Positions 1 to 13,384 of a stretch of 64,000 nucleotides of DNA are shown in pieces. Below the pieces are notes generated by a model that saw only the letters and a program-made list of their open reading frames with translations, did no database searches and was not told the origin of the DNA. The stretch comes from Emydura subglobosa (taxonomy: Eukaryota; Chordata; Testudines; Chelidae): the NCBI GenBank assembly GCA_007922225.1, contig ML679960.1, forward strand, positions 3,796,032 to 3,860,031. The letters run 5' to 3'. Positions within the stretch are counted from its first letter, which is position 1, and the number at the start of each line of letters is the position of its first letter. The position numbers and the translations under genes were made by a program.

Positions 1-780
1 TGTTAATTAGATAAGGAAAGTTGCAAGTATTCAGTTAGAAAATTCCTAGATAATACTTTTTAGTATGTATGACCATGGAAACTGTGACGTGTAAAAACTT
101 GTTTATACCATCCTATAAATATGGTCCGTTTTTTGGAAGCAGGTGTCATTCCTTATATTTGGAGGGATCACCTTCTTTACGTAAAGAATAAACTTTGACT
201 TTGCTAAATCTGTTGTTTGGCTATTTCAGGACATTCCACTGAGCAAGAGAACCTGTAAATAAGGACCCCTGAGTTTGGGTTCTTCCACAAAATACACCAT
301 CTCTCCCACTTGGGCTGCTTTGGTCTGTTAACCATTGATATTCAAACACCACCTTGTTTTGAAAATAATAGGGCATTGAGATTTTTCAATTTTAATCCTC
401 TCCTTTATTTGGGATAGATATTTGGGATGAATCTATTAAGCTCCATTTTTCCTATGAAGAAAACTGTTTCATGCCTCATATCAACTTCATGGTCCAGTGA
501 TTAAAAAAACACTTACTTTGTGCTAGCAGTTGGGAAGATGGCAGGAGATGCATTTAAGTTATACTGTCTAAAGGCTGTAAAGCTCTTCTATCTCTTGGTA
601 ATGTTAATATTTGCCTTTCTATATTGATTAATTCATTGATGCTATAGCAGCTCTGTTCTTCCAGGGAAATGCAAGTCACTCAACAAAATGAGGGTTTACA
701 GTTTTTAGAGATTGCAATACAAGGTTATTTTTGTATTAAATTGAGCTGGATGCTTGCCTTCAATATTGCCCCATTGAATT
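1..780. other. Intergenic, no feature recognised
   Basis: AT-rich DNA with stops in all frames. No repeat family, RNA gene or conserved coding segment was recognised on either strand. Confidence 0.6.
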
Positions 781-1400
781 GTAAGACTGCTCTAACCAGT
801 ACGATGGAACCCCAAGTTGCATAGAGCCAGCATTCCTCTCCGCCCCTCCCCCTTGCAGCCCTCTCGGTAGGAGGCCTGGTGCGCTCGAGTCAGTTAGGGG
901 AGGCATGGCAGAGTGCTGCTGCGCTCTGGCTAATCTCCAACTCGTGGAATGGCCCCTTTAGAACAGTTAATAGCCACTGTCATTTAGAACAGACCTAAAA
1001 CTGCTCTAAATTGTGGTGGGGCTTGAATTGGCTTCCAGCAGGCCTGAGGACTGGGGAAGCAGAAAGATGGTGTCACGGTTACAGGGCGAGCTGTATGTTA
1101 GGTCCCCTTGCAGCACCTCATAAGTACGCACCTCAAGTGCCAGGCTGTGCTACCTTCATGCTTCCCTTGGTGGAACCATTCGATCCTACCACCCTCAGAC
1201 CAGATTTCTGGGCAGCCGCCCCATTTACCAAGGATGTTAACACCCCAGGCCCAACTATATTTGGCACTTGCAAGAAACTTCACCCCCGGGGAGCATGTGA
1301 CCAGCAACTAATTAATGGGACCAAACAACTTCTTCAAAAGAAACGTTGTTTATTCTCCCAAATATATATAGCAATCAGAGAAAAGGGATAAAACAAGGGG
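780..1400. repeat. Unclassified moderately GC-rich block
   Basis: Base composition is richer than the flanks and the block reads like an old dispersed repeat. A 126-codon frame inside has no recognisable domain. I cannot name the family. Confidence 0.25.
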
Positions 1401-4190
1401 AAAAGCCTACATGCCTTGCTCTTACCTAAAGCTTATAATTTTCTTCAAAGTTTGGGCAAGTCTAGCAGCTCCAGACCCATCCTGCAGCACCAGTGTCTCA
1501 GTCTGTTGGCGCTCTGTAAACAGCTGCCAGACAACTGAACCCTCTTCCCTCTCTAGAGAGACTTGTTAACAGTTTAGGATTATACAGTTTCTTATATTAG
1601 TTTGCTCCAGTGTTCCTGCTTGCTGTTCTAGGCTCCCAATATGTCCACTCTGCATGGCTGCCTCTTATTCCATGCTAGAGCTAATTTTGGGAGCTGTATC
1701 TTAACTACCAAAAATGGGATCTATAAGTCACTGCTTACGCTCCCCCAGTGGTAGCAATGGTAGCTGCTGCACTGTAGACAGGACTCAAACATTTTTAGCA
1801 CCATATTTTCACTGGACTTTTAAGTCCTCTTTTGCTACAGCTTCTATTGCTGCAATTACCAGTGAAGCTGTACTGATGTTTCCATTTTTGCCGGTATAGA
1901 CAAGACCTGGGATTAATAATACACTCTATCCTATCCAACATGCACACTGAACGCAACACCAGACGTTAACAGTTCTGTTCTATCTTAATTATTGATTATA
2001 TTTTCTGTACGGGAAATTATATGGTGCAAGCCTTTCTGCCGATGACTCCTTCCACCTTCCCACAACCCATTTTGGCATTTTCTGAGACTCCAGCAGAGGT
2101 TGTGCACTACACAGGGCAGCTTCCTCACTTGCTAGTACCAAACAACGTGTTTCTTGATTTTTTTGGGCAACATTACCAAGGGGATCATACGGCCTCTAGT
2201 TTCTCTTATGAAATCATTTGGGAAATGTGACAATTTGTAGTCTCTCATCTAAGGCTGATTTTTCTCTCTGTTCTGCAATAAATACTGTAATTTCTGAAGG
2301 ACAAAGTCAAACATCAGTAAAATTGCTAGATGTAAGAGACATTCTTATCCATGTTGTATCTTAAAATTAAAAAAGTTTTATGACTTCCCTAGTTACTGAG
2401 CCCTTGATTGAGGTAGTTGCATTGGGCTCATGGTTAAGAGAGCTGCTGTGCTATTTTTCAGCTTAGCCTCTTACAATCTGCTGCTTGACTTCACATTTTG
2501 GAGTAAACTGCTAAAGTCATCTTAACGTTATGGGATATTGCCTCAGAACAATTTAAAAACCAAAAGTGTCAGTGGGAAATGGCTCTGTTCAGCAGTCGAT
2601 CACTAACATTAAAGCAACCCAAATTCAGGTTAAAAGTGATCAAAACTTTGTAATAATAGTGACTGCTCAATGCTGGAATACACCAAACCCGTAGGATGCC
2701 AGTTGCATGCCAGATCTCTTAAGCAAGCATTGCAAATATTTCAGTAGTTAGGCTTTGTAGGCACTAGAACTATTGGTCCCACTAATCACTCAGACACATG
2801 ACTAAGGGGAAAGGTTTTTACTAGGGCTGATGGGAAAGGTTGCAAATACCCTAGGTACAGAGGCTTAAACAGCTTCTATTCAAAGTGAGCAATAGCATTC
2901 TTTTTTGGGTTCCTGGGGCAGGCCAATTGAAAGTTAGGGTTCTTCAGTGCCTGGGGTGCCCTCTACGGTCTAGTCTCTGTTCAAGCAAGTGGGGGCTTGC
3001 AGGCTTCCAGGCTGGCCTCAGTTAGTGTCTCTCACTGGGGCTCCTCTACACTGACTCCCTGCTCAGCTGCTGCTGCTGCTCTCCCCAAATTCCCACACAG
3101 ACCTGCACTCAACTGGGTCATCCAGCAGTCCCTGCCTGTTCCACATGTGTGTTTGTATATGGCTCCTGGTGATTCTACTCTGCATCCAGCTTCTCTCCAG
3201 CTCCTGGCTTGCATGAGGCTGTGGCTTTTCCAAGAGAGCCCTTCAAGATCTTCTTACCTGATGAGAGAATGGGGTCTGGGCTGATGGAAAACTTAGTCCC
3301 TGGTTAGCCAGGAACAAAGTACATGCAGTGGGGAGAGGGCTGAGTTGTAGTCCCCTGCGTAACAGATCCATTATAACTTACTGCCAGCTGATAGTTGTAT
3401 TACATACAAAAAAAAAAAAACAAAAAAACCCCTGATAAAAGGACATTAAGATTCCAAATCAGCTGCTCAAAGATTGGGAAATGCCAGAATTAAAATAGCC
3501 TTTGCAACCTTAATTTGGCCCTGTAATGCAATATGCATTATGATATAATTTTTACTTCTATGATGATGATGTTTTTTTTCACAGTACCCCATCTCATTCA
3601 ATGTACAGATTGGATGGTTCTCAGTTAATGAGTAGCTGTTCCATGTTTTGTTTTCTCCTCATATTTCATCATGTGGCCCCATGCATTATTTACTGTACAC
3701 TAATCTAACCTGGCCTCAAACACAGAATTATTGATTTTCTCATTCTATGACATTTACTTTAGCAGCTGGGTGCTTCACAAACATCAAATTAATGTGCACA
3801 GGCAACCTTAATTCTGGTATTTCCTAACTTCTGAATGCTTGACTTGCAATCCTAATAATGTTCTTTTAACACAAGGGTGTGTGTTTGTGTAATTTCTTAG
3901 CTTTTTGAAAAAGAAAACTGAAAACAACAAAGTCCATCATGTAGCATCATATTGACATCTATATGGTTCATCAGCAGGGTTGGAACCTTTAGGTCCACCA
4001 TACAAACCTCTGCCATGTGAGCTGATGGAGTAACTATCAGCAATAGTAGGTTGTCATTTTCTATGTGGACCAGCACTAGAGGTGGAGGAGGCACACACTT
4101 TGCCTGGGGGTTTCACAGATATTTGTTGATAGCAGAGGAACGTTGAAATTCAGGAATCTTGGGTTCTGGAGGGGAGTGTGCTCTAGTGGG
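1400..4190. other. Intergenic, no gene; possible MITE end and simple repeat
   Basis: At 1690-1910 the sequence ends in GTATAGACAAGACCTGGG, like the terminal repeat of the MITE type seen at 19741, but no left partner was found. 2890-3330 is a slightly GC-richer unclassified block. A poly-A-like run lies at 3409-3427. The rest shows nothing recognisable. Confidence 0.4.
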
Positions 4191-4900
4191 CACAGACGTT
4201 TTTGCTCCATCCTGTCCCAGTATGGTGTCTGTTTCTTCTGGCTCCTTCTCCTCAGCCCAGTCCTAGTCTCCCTCTCTGAGCTTGTTGTCTGAATCCCAAT
4301 CTCCTCCCTGACTCCCAGTCTTTCCTCCTCCCCATACTCTGTCCCAGTATCCTTTCCCAGCAGTCCCAGTTCCTGCCTTCCGGTTCCTCATCCAATCTGA
4401 CTCCCTCTTCTTCTGCCACTGTTCCCAATCCTAGACTCTCTCTCCAGGCTCCTCATCCAGTTTGTCTCCCCTTCCACCACCTCCTCACTCTAGTCTCCCC
4501 ACTCTGTGGCTCATTGTCCCAGTATCTTTTCCTAGTTGGTCCTAGTTCTTTCCCTGCATGCCAGCTCCTTGTCAGATGTTTCCCCTCCCCACCACCCCAC
4601 TTCCTGCCCTCACTGGTTCCTAGTCCCAGTCTTTGTACAGCCAGTCCTACTCCTCCACTCCCACCCCTGATCTGAGTGGTCCCAGTGTCCCCCTTTTTCC
4701 TCATCAGCCTCCTTGCCTCAGCCTCCTCTTCCTTGGGTCTCTTTATCCAGCCAATCCCACTCCCACTTTCTCTTCTCATATAGTCCCCATACCACAAGAC
4801 TCCTTGTCACAATCACCTTTTTCATTCACCTTGGTCTGACTTTGGCACCCCTGTGCATTCAAATCAGGTGGCTTCCTCCTCCACACTGCCTGGTTGTCAG
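4190..4900. repeat. Pyrimidine-rich degenerate tandem array
   Basis: About 700 bp of C/T-rich sequence repeats the words CCCAGT, TCCTCATCC and CTCCTTGTC at irregular spacing of roughly 20-45 bp. It looks like a decayed minisatellite inside a larger dispersed element that continues to about 5340. The long minus-strand frame at 4453-4797 is its shadow. Confidence 0.6.
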
Positions 4901-5340
4901 CATGGGGGTCGTGGAGAGGCAGGATCCCTGCTCATTGTTCCAGTGACGGGCTCCACCCCAGTCCAGAGCAGCTGGGAATAGCCATTGCAGGGAAAGACTG
5001 GCTTCACCCAGTAGCCCTGGGCTGGAGGGAGCATGCTCAGTTCATTTTATGGGGATGGAGCATGCACAATCTAATCATCAGTAGGAGATGTGAGAGGACA
5101 CAACACGCACTGTTGGGTCAACAGGAACAGCTGTGAGAGGCAGAGCATGCTCAGGGAGGACAAAATGTTCAGAGATTTTTAGCTGCTAAAATGGAAAGTC
5201 TCTGAGCACGCACAAACCGATTTTTGTTTTTCAGAGACTAATAATTTGACCACGTGGGGGAATTTTCATAGGGACAGCAAAAGGCACATCCCTGACAAAA
5301 AGGCCACTACATCAAGTCTGAGTTGCAAAGTATGGGGGCT
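4900..5340. repeat. Flank of the pyrimidine array, probable dispersed element
   Basis: GAGCATGC(T)CA words recur at about 5030, 5060 and 5140, and the segment continues the style of the array. Family unknown. Confidence 0.25.
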
Positions 5341-5496
5341 ATGTAGCTGTTCAAAGAAAAGGTCACCAGAATTTAACATATGGTAAACAACATTTTTCCC
5401 ACTTACTGACCCCTCCCTGCAGTATTACGAATGACCTGTATTTCACCTCAGTCTACCTTTCTGCTATTAGTCAGTTTCTTAACATCTCCATTTTGT

Positions 5497-5514
5497 TTCT
5501 CTCTCTCTCTCTCA
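5497..5514 (+). repeat. (TC)n microsatellite
   Basis: Eight to nine CT dinucleotides in a row. Confidence 0.9.
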
Positions 5515-5519
5515 GCATG

Positions 5520-6780
5520 TCCTCATCGGCCACCTTTTTATATTTCTAGCTAAACTTGCTCTAAACTATTATTATTTGCTACTTATCAAAAGCCTTAACT
5601 TAAAACTAACTATATTTTTATTCACACCTAATCATCATGATTCTGTTACCATCTTTGCTGTTTAAACCAGAACAGATAAAATCTGTGATGTTTTCTCCCC
5701 CCTCTCTGCCTGCTTTTCAGCTGTGTGGATAAATGCTGTTTCTGGTGCTGATCTCCTTACATGGATTTAGAGCAGCTTAAAAATCTCTTGCATCAACCCA
5801 GCATGGAAAATTTTGCCCACCTAGTTAGTTTGGCACAGATATAACAAGCTTAAAAACAGGCTCTTGTAATGGGAAGTGTCTGGCAACTTTAATACGAGGT
5901 GGTACTACCACCCGGCCTATAATGATGGCTCAAGTCCCAGTCCAGTTTCCAGAAGATAGGTATCCAAATCACAAAAATACACTATTTACAGGGAAGTGAA
6001 ATGTTGAAGCTGTAGGGAAAGTTGAAAATTTTTGAACCACCTGATTGTGGAACTTTCTAGGATGGTTTTTATCTGTTAACATGGTATAGATGAACCTGAA
6101 CCTTGGCTCTCAATCCGCCCAAAGAGTGTTGCTGTTTCGAGCAATAACTAATCTGTCAGAGAAACCTAATCCACCCACAATGCATCTACCAAACTGTGCA
6201 ATGGTTTGCATGGGAGCAGGAATGTTGTGCATGTGATCAGATCTGTATATATCATCAGTTTATGTCCTGAAGCATAGCATTTAATTATTTTTATTATCAC
6301 AAGGCAGGTACAGCTTGCTGATAAATGCTAGGAAGCTTGCAGTGGTGCTGTTTGTGCTGTACTTACTCTTTGGAAGGAGGATCAAGCTCCAGTATTTGTG
6401 ATTTTACAGCTTTCATGAGGCATAAATCCACTTAAAAGTTTCCAAACTAAAAAGCAAACAACCAAATAAAGGTTTTCTTACTGAGGTGTGGAGTGTCTTG
6501 GGTACTGCCTTGCTTATTGCTCGCCAGACTATCTTTCAAGATAAGCTTTGTGTGTTGCTTAGTGGTTATGTTCACTTACCAAATTAATGGCAGGAAGTTA
6601 TTTGTAGGAGAATGGCTTTTGGATATAGGTAGGTTAAAATAATGTAATCTTTAAAAAATTTGAAATAAATTAAACAACTGAACATGTATAGAATGTACGT
6701 CATAAAAATGTTATTTCTGGAGAAGAGGGAAAACCATTTTTAATTTTTTTTAGAAGGTTTGCTGCTAATCTGCTTGGGGG
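5520..6780. other. Intergenic, nothing recognised
   Basis: AT-rich, with no long frame and no repeat family that I can identify. Confidence 0.5.
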
Positions 6781-7700
6781 GTGTAACCCAGTAGCACAGC
6801 ACAAGGTGGTGGATACAGATATATCTAACGTATTCATATCTTACAGTACAAAGATGATACATAAACAAACAATATCATCATACTTAGCAAATTATAATCT
6901 TTTCAATGGTACCTGATATGGCATATCTTGGAAAAATCATCACAATTTTGTCACATTGGTATTAAATAATATAAGTGGTCACTCACATTCCAGACAGCAT
7001 CACAACTCCCATCAGTGTGTTGTGGATGTACTGAACTCCCACTGTGAGGCCAATCCAGCTCTATCCTTCACAGCTGTGAGGTCCCTTTGGCAGTAAGACT
7101 GATGTAGTTCTGCTGCACGGAGAGTGGGGGAGGCAGTTGCAAAGAGAGTTATAGAGACCGGCTACCCGAAAGCTGTGCATGAGTATGCAAGCAGGTGGGA
7201 AGGAGTTATGGGAAGTCCAGAGTTGGGTGAGGGCCAGAAGAATCACTGATACCAGAGCTGGATTTTGTGGGCCCTGGAATACCTTAAAGATGGAAATGTT
7301 GAGAAGAATGTGATGGGGTGTATAGATTCCACACTGATGATGAAAGTGCCGGAGAGGCACTGAGGTCAGGGCTAGTCCTGCCCCTCTGGCCTTATCAGTC
7401 ATGTATGATAGTCAGGAGGCCTTTAAAAGGGAGGAAACTGCAGTCAGCTGGAGTGGGAGAAGAAGGAGCAGAAGTGTTAATCAGGGGACTGTTGGTGTGA
7501 CTCCTGAGGACAGAGGAGAAACTCCCATCCAGAAGATCTTCACTCCAACCCTATGGGGAGTGCAGCAAATTCTCAGGGAGAGACTGAAGAAGGCCTGCAA
7601 GAGGTAAAGGCCCATGTAGGAAATAAGGAACTAGAGGCTGTGCAGGAGCCTCTCCATGCAAATAACTGGGTGTGGTCAGGTTCTCCCACCATCTGGGAGA
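6780..7700 (+). repeat. LTR-like / unclassified retroelement sequence
   Basis: A block beginning GATGGGGTGTATAG near 7312 runs through a TTTAAAAGGGAGGAAAC box at 7419-7436 to about 7690, which is the layout of a solo LTR with a TATA-like box. The 6780-7060 part reads like the end of a related element. No internal gag or pol was found. Low certainty. Confidence 0.3.
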
Positions 7701-8520
7701 CAAACCTCAGGGGATGCCTATACAAAGGATCTCAGCTTTCTTTTTTTAAAAAGTACATTTCAGGCCCTCTTTCTTCCAAAGATAGCCATGAAAATGTAAA
7801 ATGATATGATCAGTCAGGCTGAAAATGTTGATGGTTGTCTTGTAAGATTACATGTAATTTAGTTCCCTCATGACCACCCAAGGCTGACCTTTGGAGACTG
7901 GAAAACCCATAGCAACAAGTCTGTTGATTTTTTAGAAGAGCCCCAGTCATTTCATAGTGCTCCCTGGACTACTGTAAAAGACACTAGTACTAACAACCTT
8001 CCTTGATACCCCCAGCTGCCTCCCCTCTGTCTTTCTTTTCCCCCTTATGACTGGAAGGGTATTAACGGGCCACTTTACCTGGAATGGTTCCTTGAAATAT
8101 GTATTAAATACTTATGCCAAACAATCTGTTCCATGTTATATTTAGCTGTGACACAGTAAATATGTTTTCCAGATTGCAGAAGAGCTCTATGTAAACTTGA
8201 CAGCTTATCTCTCTTATCAGCAGAAATTGGTCAAATAAAAGATATCACCTCACCCACCCTGTCTCTCTGATATCCTGGGACAAACATAGCTACAATTACA
8301 CTAGTATTATTGAAAAGTCACTACCAGGAAGCTATCTGTGACTGAGCCAGGTCCTCTGCTGCGGCGCTAGCCTGAGCTACGGATAAAAGGAGATTCAGCT
8401 CAACAATGCAAGAGGACTGAGCAGGGTAGTAGTCTTTGCTCTGAAACTGACACTCTCAGTGGCCTTTTGTCAAACCATATTGGACAAAATTTTCAAACCT
8501 GAACATCTAAACTTAAGCAC
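7700..8520. other. Intergenic, nothing recognised
   Basis: No gene or repeat family identified. Confidence 0.5.
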
Positions 8521-8570
8521 CTAAATTTAAAGCTAAATTAAAGCTAAATTTAAAGCTAAATTCAAAGCTT
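8521..8570 (+). repeat. Short tandem repeat, TAAAGCTAAATT unit
   Basis: Three to four imperfect copies of a 12-13 bp unit are visible. Confidence 0.8.
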
Positions 8571-8689
8571 CCAAATACTTCAGTCTGAACTATGAGTGCT
8601 CAGCACCTCTAAAAATAAGGTCACTTTTGTTTCGATGCTTAAAGATAGACACAGGTGCTTAACTTCATTTACTCAAGTTTGAAAATGTT

Positions 8690-8800
8690 GGCCTTAACCT
8701 CTCTGTGCCCCATATTCCACCTTTGCAAAATGGGGTAATACTTACCTACGTTATAAATGCTAACAAGTATCCGGACCCCTCTGTAAAGTGCTGTGTAGAT
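8690..8800 (+). repeat. SINE fragment, MIR-like core
   Basis: The string CCTCTCTGTGCCCCATATTC followed by GCAAAATGGGGTAATA is the conserved middle of MIR-type tRNA SINEs. Ends are not clear. Confidence 0.6.
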
Positions 8801-8984
8801 TCTAAAACTCACCATCTTGAATTCAATAGGGCCAAATCCTATTAATCTTTTCCCTGTAGTCCCATCTGTCAAGATCCTCCATAAGAAGGTAGGCAAATAA
8901 TAAGAAAAAGATTAGACCAACAAAATTAGGCAAACAACATACTAGAGGAAATGCCTATGTGGTCTTAAGAATACCCATTCTTTA

Positions 8985-9205
8985 TCTGCCCAGCTGCTCT
9001 TGCTTGCGGGGAGCTGAGCCCAGCAGCGGTTCCCCCATCCCTGCACTTGGCTCACCTCCCAGCGAGCAAGAACTGCCCAACTGCTCTCGCAGGGAAGGTG
9101 CAGCTCCCCTTCTCCCCCCAGTTTAAATGGTAATCAGCTGTTTAAAACATTTAAACAGCTGAGTACCATTTAAACGTTTAGGCTTTAACATCCCTACTTG
9201 AAATA
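8985..9205 (+). repeat. Decayed DNA-transposon (MITE) fragment with palindrome
   Basis: 9121-9146 and 9150-9175 form a near-perfect inverted repeat (GTTTAAATGG...). The right end reads AACATCCCTA, matching the terminal repeat of the element at 18573-19029. The left terminal repeat was not found. Confidence 0.55.
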
Positions 9206-10320
9206 AGTTCTTAGGACACCAAAATGTCTCATAAAAAAATGGGATTGTCCTGGTAAAACAAGGAGAGAGTCTGTTTAACCTTCTGCCATACCAGCCTACA
9301 TACACGCAGTTTCCTTTGATCTCAGAAACTAGGCAGAATTGGTCTGTTTAATCATTAATTAGTCATCCTTGAATTTACGTTGCATGTCTTTGCCTATAAA
9401 ATGACTTTTAAACATACGTACGTGATGTGTCCCTCCAAACAAATGTCTACTCTGTCAATACAAATGTTCAAGCTGTCTGGAATGGCTCAGGACCATAAAC
9501 CTCAGGTATAAACCTCAGGGCAGACTGTTTAGAAGCAGGGCACACACCCCAAATTGGCTGTGAGTTCTATACTTAGATTTCACCAACCAAGTATCTAGTA
9601 TAAACTTCTCAGGCACTGCAACAGCCTTAACATGGAGCCACAGACAATCCCCTTGGATATTCCAATCTACCTTGCCACCCTGGTAAGCTTGCCTTTGTGA
9701 TAGATGGTCTATTACACCAAAAATCACAATAATATTCAGGTTACTCCCAGTCCCAAAGGATCAGTTGCTTACTCAATTGCATTTTAGATCCTATACCAAA
9801 GACAACACTTATAGCCAATCCTATAATAAATTAACTAAAGATTTATTAACTAAGAAAAAGAAATGAGTTATTTACAAGGTTGTTATGCCAGGCAGAGCTA
9901 ATTACAGCTGCCTGCAGGTTTTGGATACCAGGTGAGGAATAAAAACACGCCCACACCAATTAGGCACACATTTTTAATTACAGCTTACACTCCAAACAGC
10001 AGAGGGAGCCCCTAAAGCTCTGCGAAGCAGCTGCAGGGGAGGGCCACACAATCCCAGTAGATTAATGGCTGAGTCTTATTGCGCAATTGGCATTACGAGC
10101 TTTTATATGCAGCATAACATATTTACTCTGGGGAACAGCAAGCATTGGCATATTTACAGCACATGACCTTGCTTTTTAATTTTTTTTGGGGGGGAGGCAC
10201 AGAAACAAGCTATGCAGTTGGTTGCAAAATCGGCCCTGCAACTTGTTTACGGTGCTGTGCCAGCAATTCTAATTAAACCAGTTCAGACTCGCCCTGTTGT
10301 GTCACTTTCTTCAGCGCGTT
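9205..10320. repeat. Unclassified retroelement-like sequence (about 9480-9900) and flank
   Basis: 9480-9900 contains AAAGATTTATTAACTAAGAA and reads like an interspersed repeat; a similar text, AAACAAGTTTATTAACGACA, occurs at 55430. No protein domain is visible. A T/G-rich run lies at 10178-10194. The remainder is unremarkable. Confidence 0.3.
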
Positions 10321-12190
10321 ATAAAATTTTCTGAAACCTGCCACTACAAAAGTTAAAGCAAGTAAACGTACACACACAAATGAGATACAGGTTCCAAAAT
10401 ATAATAGAAGCTGCTGTAATATGCAAGCCCTTTAAGTTTTCTCTGGGTAACTGAGGCCAAGCAGTGCAGATCCCATGCTTATGCTTAGAAATCTTGCCCT
10501 CTCCTAGTCCAAGCAGCACAGAAATACAGTTCCTTCTTGTCAAGGATTTTTATTCCCTTACCCCAGAGCTCAAGCTGATGAGACGAGTCCACATGCTCAT
10601 ATTCTCTTCATGGGTGTGGGGAGGAGCAATCAACAAACTCTTTGTTTTTTGATGTTCCACAAGAGCTCATAAACACTAAACAAAACATTCTTATAAACTT
10701 AAGATCTATTTTAACAATAATAACACACAAGTGAGCCAGACTGGTTTCCACCTATGTATTAGTCACAGATCAGTTGAGGCCTAGGCATGAGCTGACAGCT
10801 GATCTGCCAGCATCACACAAATGTACTCTATTTTGAACCCACAGTGTGTCTGCATATCAGAGAATGCAGGTTTACTTGTCTCAGAGAATGGGATATCTTA
10901 TTTCTATGAATAGTTTAAATGACCATTCAGTCCATCCACTATATTGTGGCGGTGCCCTAGCTAAAAGCAAATTACGGAGCAGGGTGGGAGGAAGAATTCC
11001 TACCATGTTGCTGGGGATGAGGAACAGCTGAAAAGGCAATAGATCAGAGGTTATAAATGAGGCTCCTCAAACATTCCAAAATACTTTGAAGCTGTGCAAT
11101 TATTTACAATATTTATTGGGCACCTGTCAACATGGGTAGCCCTGCCTGAGCATAGAGGAAGACATGGTCCCTTAGTTAAGGATCTTTTTATCTCTGGAAA
11201 TTAGCTCTACTCTCATGAATTCTTGGACAAATACTTGCGCCAGTAAGTTTGTCAAAGCTAGATGCATAAATGTCTTGGTTAGAAGCAAACTGTAAAACCT
11301 TGTAGAGCCAAGGAAGAGATAGCAAGAAATTATAGACTAAATAATAATGAATATTTGGTTTAAAAAAAAAAGGTTGATGTTTGCATTATTGTAATCCTTC
11401 CTGAAGAAGGTAGCATAGTTTGGAGGACTGAGCATGTAACTGCATCAGGACTGCCTTAATTCTAATCATATCTATAACATTGATTCATTTTGTGACCCAT
11501 GGCAACTCAAAAATTCTCTGGACTCTGCTATGGAATGGGTAGTTCATTATCTTGTATCATATAGCCATTTACACATGCAAAGGGGATGTAAAAACTACCA
11601 ATTAAAACAGTAGCATTTTATAACTATTATGATTACACAGGATGCAAGACTAGAAAGAACAAGGCTTTCTGTTTCTAGTGTATAAAATGGGGTAATACTT
11701 CTGACTTCCCTTAGTATGAGCATTAATGAATTACTGTTCAATGCTTTGAAAATGTAAAGTATGTATTGGTGTAAGTAATAAAGTATTAAGAAACACTGGA
11801 AGGAAATGATCTCAACCTCTTGATCTCTCAATACACAAAGTTAATTTTTTCTTTCTGGTCTAAGTATATAAATAACCTGTTATAAAATACTAAATGTAAC
11901 TGTGATTTGCTCCAAGGATAAGAAAACTGAGGGTCAGATTATAAAATAAAGGAAAAAAGCTAATGACACTGTTTGTTTTAATTTCTTAGCTTTCCTTGAG
12001 GAGTCGGTTTTCCGAAGAAGTCATGCAGAAAGATAGAATTGTCTGTGATATTTATGTTAGTGAGACACAGTCAGCCTGAAGAACATGCTTAATCAATTGG
12101 AGTTGGAAGAATAAAACATTTTATGATTTCTAGAGTGAGGATAAAAACTGCTAATTTAGTATTGCTGAATCTTTAGAAAATGGCTGAAGA
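10320..12190. other. Intergenic; one SINE-like trace
   Basis: 11680-11800 carries TAAAATGGGGTAATACTT and AATGCTTTGAAAATGTAAAG, the middle and tail of a MIR-like SINE. Nothing else was recognised. Confidence 0.4.
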
Positions 12191-12194
12191 ATTC

Positions 12195-12660
12195 TGACTT
12201 AAACCACTGAAGAATTCTGGCCCCTGATTCAGGAATGTAGCCCTGCTCTGGAAAACACTTATGCATTTGTGTTTAACTCTAGTTGAAATCAATAGGATTT
12301 AATTATATGCTTAAGTGCTTTCCAGAATTGGTAATGATTTCTCTTTGAAGTTCTTAAAATGAAGCAAAAGCAAACATATTCTTGGACTATATGTGGACTT
12401 TTATTTTCCCTGTGAGGTAGACAGAGAAGGTAACATTTTAGAAATTTGAATACCCACTAACATACAAATAATCTGTTTTTACTGGACTAGTGGCAAAATT
12501 GTAATTACCTCATCTGGAGCACTATCTAGTCCCCATCCTCTGCAAGGCTATTTATTTGGTATACGCAGGTGTGCGTAATGGTCTTGATCCTGCAGACATG
12601 CACATGCTTACAGTTAATCACATCCGTGTTTACAGGATTGAGTCCAAGTTCAGTTCACAA
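12195..12660. repeat. Fold-back repeat traces
   Basis: Around 12290-12320 the text ATATGCTTAAGTGCTTTCCA, preceded by ATCAATAGGATTTAATTATA, resembles a palindromic non-autonomous element, and a related GCACATGCTTACAGTTAATC appears at 12600. Ends are unclear. Confidence 0.35.
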
Positions 12661-12905
12661 GACACACCTGGTCTGAACAGAAGCCTGTCACTATCTTACA
12701 TCTGTTATTATGACATCTCTCCATCAATATCTGGATTGATGTTTAAAGAATGCTTAGTGATACGTGTCCATTTCCCTTGCTTTTTTGTTCTCTTCTTAGC
12801 CCCACAATCTAATTCTCTCTCAATATTGCTTTCAGACATGAAAATTCAAATAAAACCTCCAAGACAAGAGACATAAATATCTCTTTCTTGGAACTGATAA
12901 TTATT

Positions 12906-12929
12906 TCATTATTATTATTATTATTATTA
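12906..12929 (+). repeat. (ATT)n microsatellite
   Basis: Seven to eight ATT units. Confidence 0.9.
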
Positions 12930-13308
12930 AGGAAATAACCAAAAAGTGGCAAAAGCTAGAAAAAGTATGAACAATTTTGAAGTCTAGGCAGAACTAACAC
13001 AAAAAGCAAAGTGGTGAAATGGTTAAAAAAACAAACTACCTTTGAAACAAATATTTCTTAGAAAAGTATTGTAGGCACACTAAGATTTGGGGTGAAATCT
13101 TGACTCTGTTGAAATCCATGGAAGCTTTGGGTTTTGGCTTTTCAAAAAGAAAAAATAAAGAAACCTTTAAAAATATTTGGATAGCCTCAGGCATTATTAC
13201 ACAGGGAACTTGATTCAGTGGATGTGACACTACCCAGGACAACTGGGTCTATTTGTCTGTCTTATCTATTTACATGGAAGATCTTTGGAGCTGGAGTTTT
13301 CTCTATGT

Positions 13309-13381
13309 GTTTATACAGTGCCTAGCACAACGGGACTCCAGTCACAGCTGGGGCCTCCATGTGCTACTGTGACATAATAAC
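13309..13381 (+). repeat. L3/CR1-type LINE 3' tail
   Basis: TTTATACAGTGCCTAGCACA followed by GGGGCCTCCATGTGCTACTG matches the characteristic 3' end of L3/CR1-like LINEs. Only the tail is left. Confidence 0.7.
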
Positions 13382-13384
13382 AGA

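Noticed and set aside
4453..4797. 114-codon minus frame
   Set aside because: Lies in the pyrimidine-rich array and its Arg/Gly/Glu-rich product mirrors the repeat.
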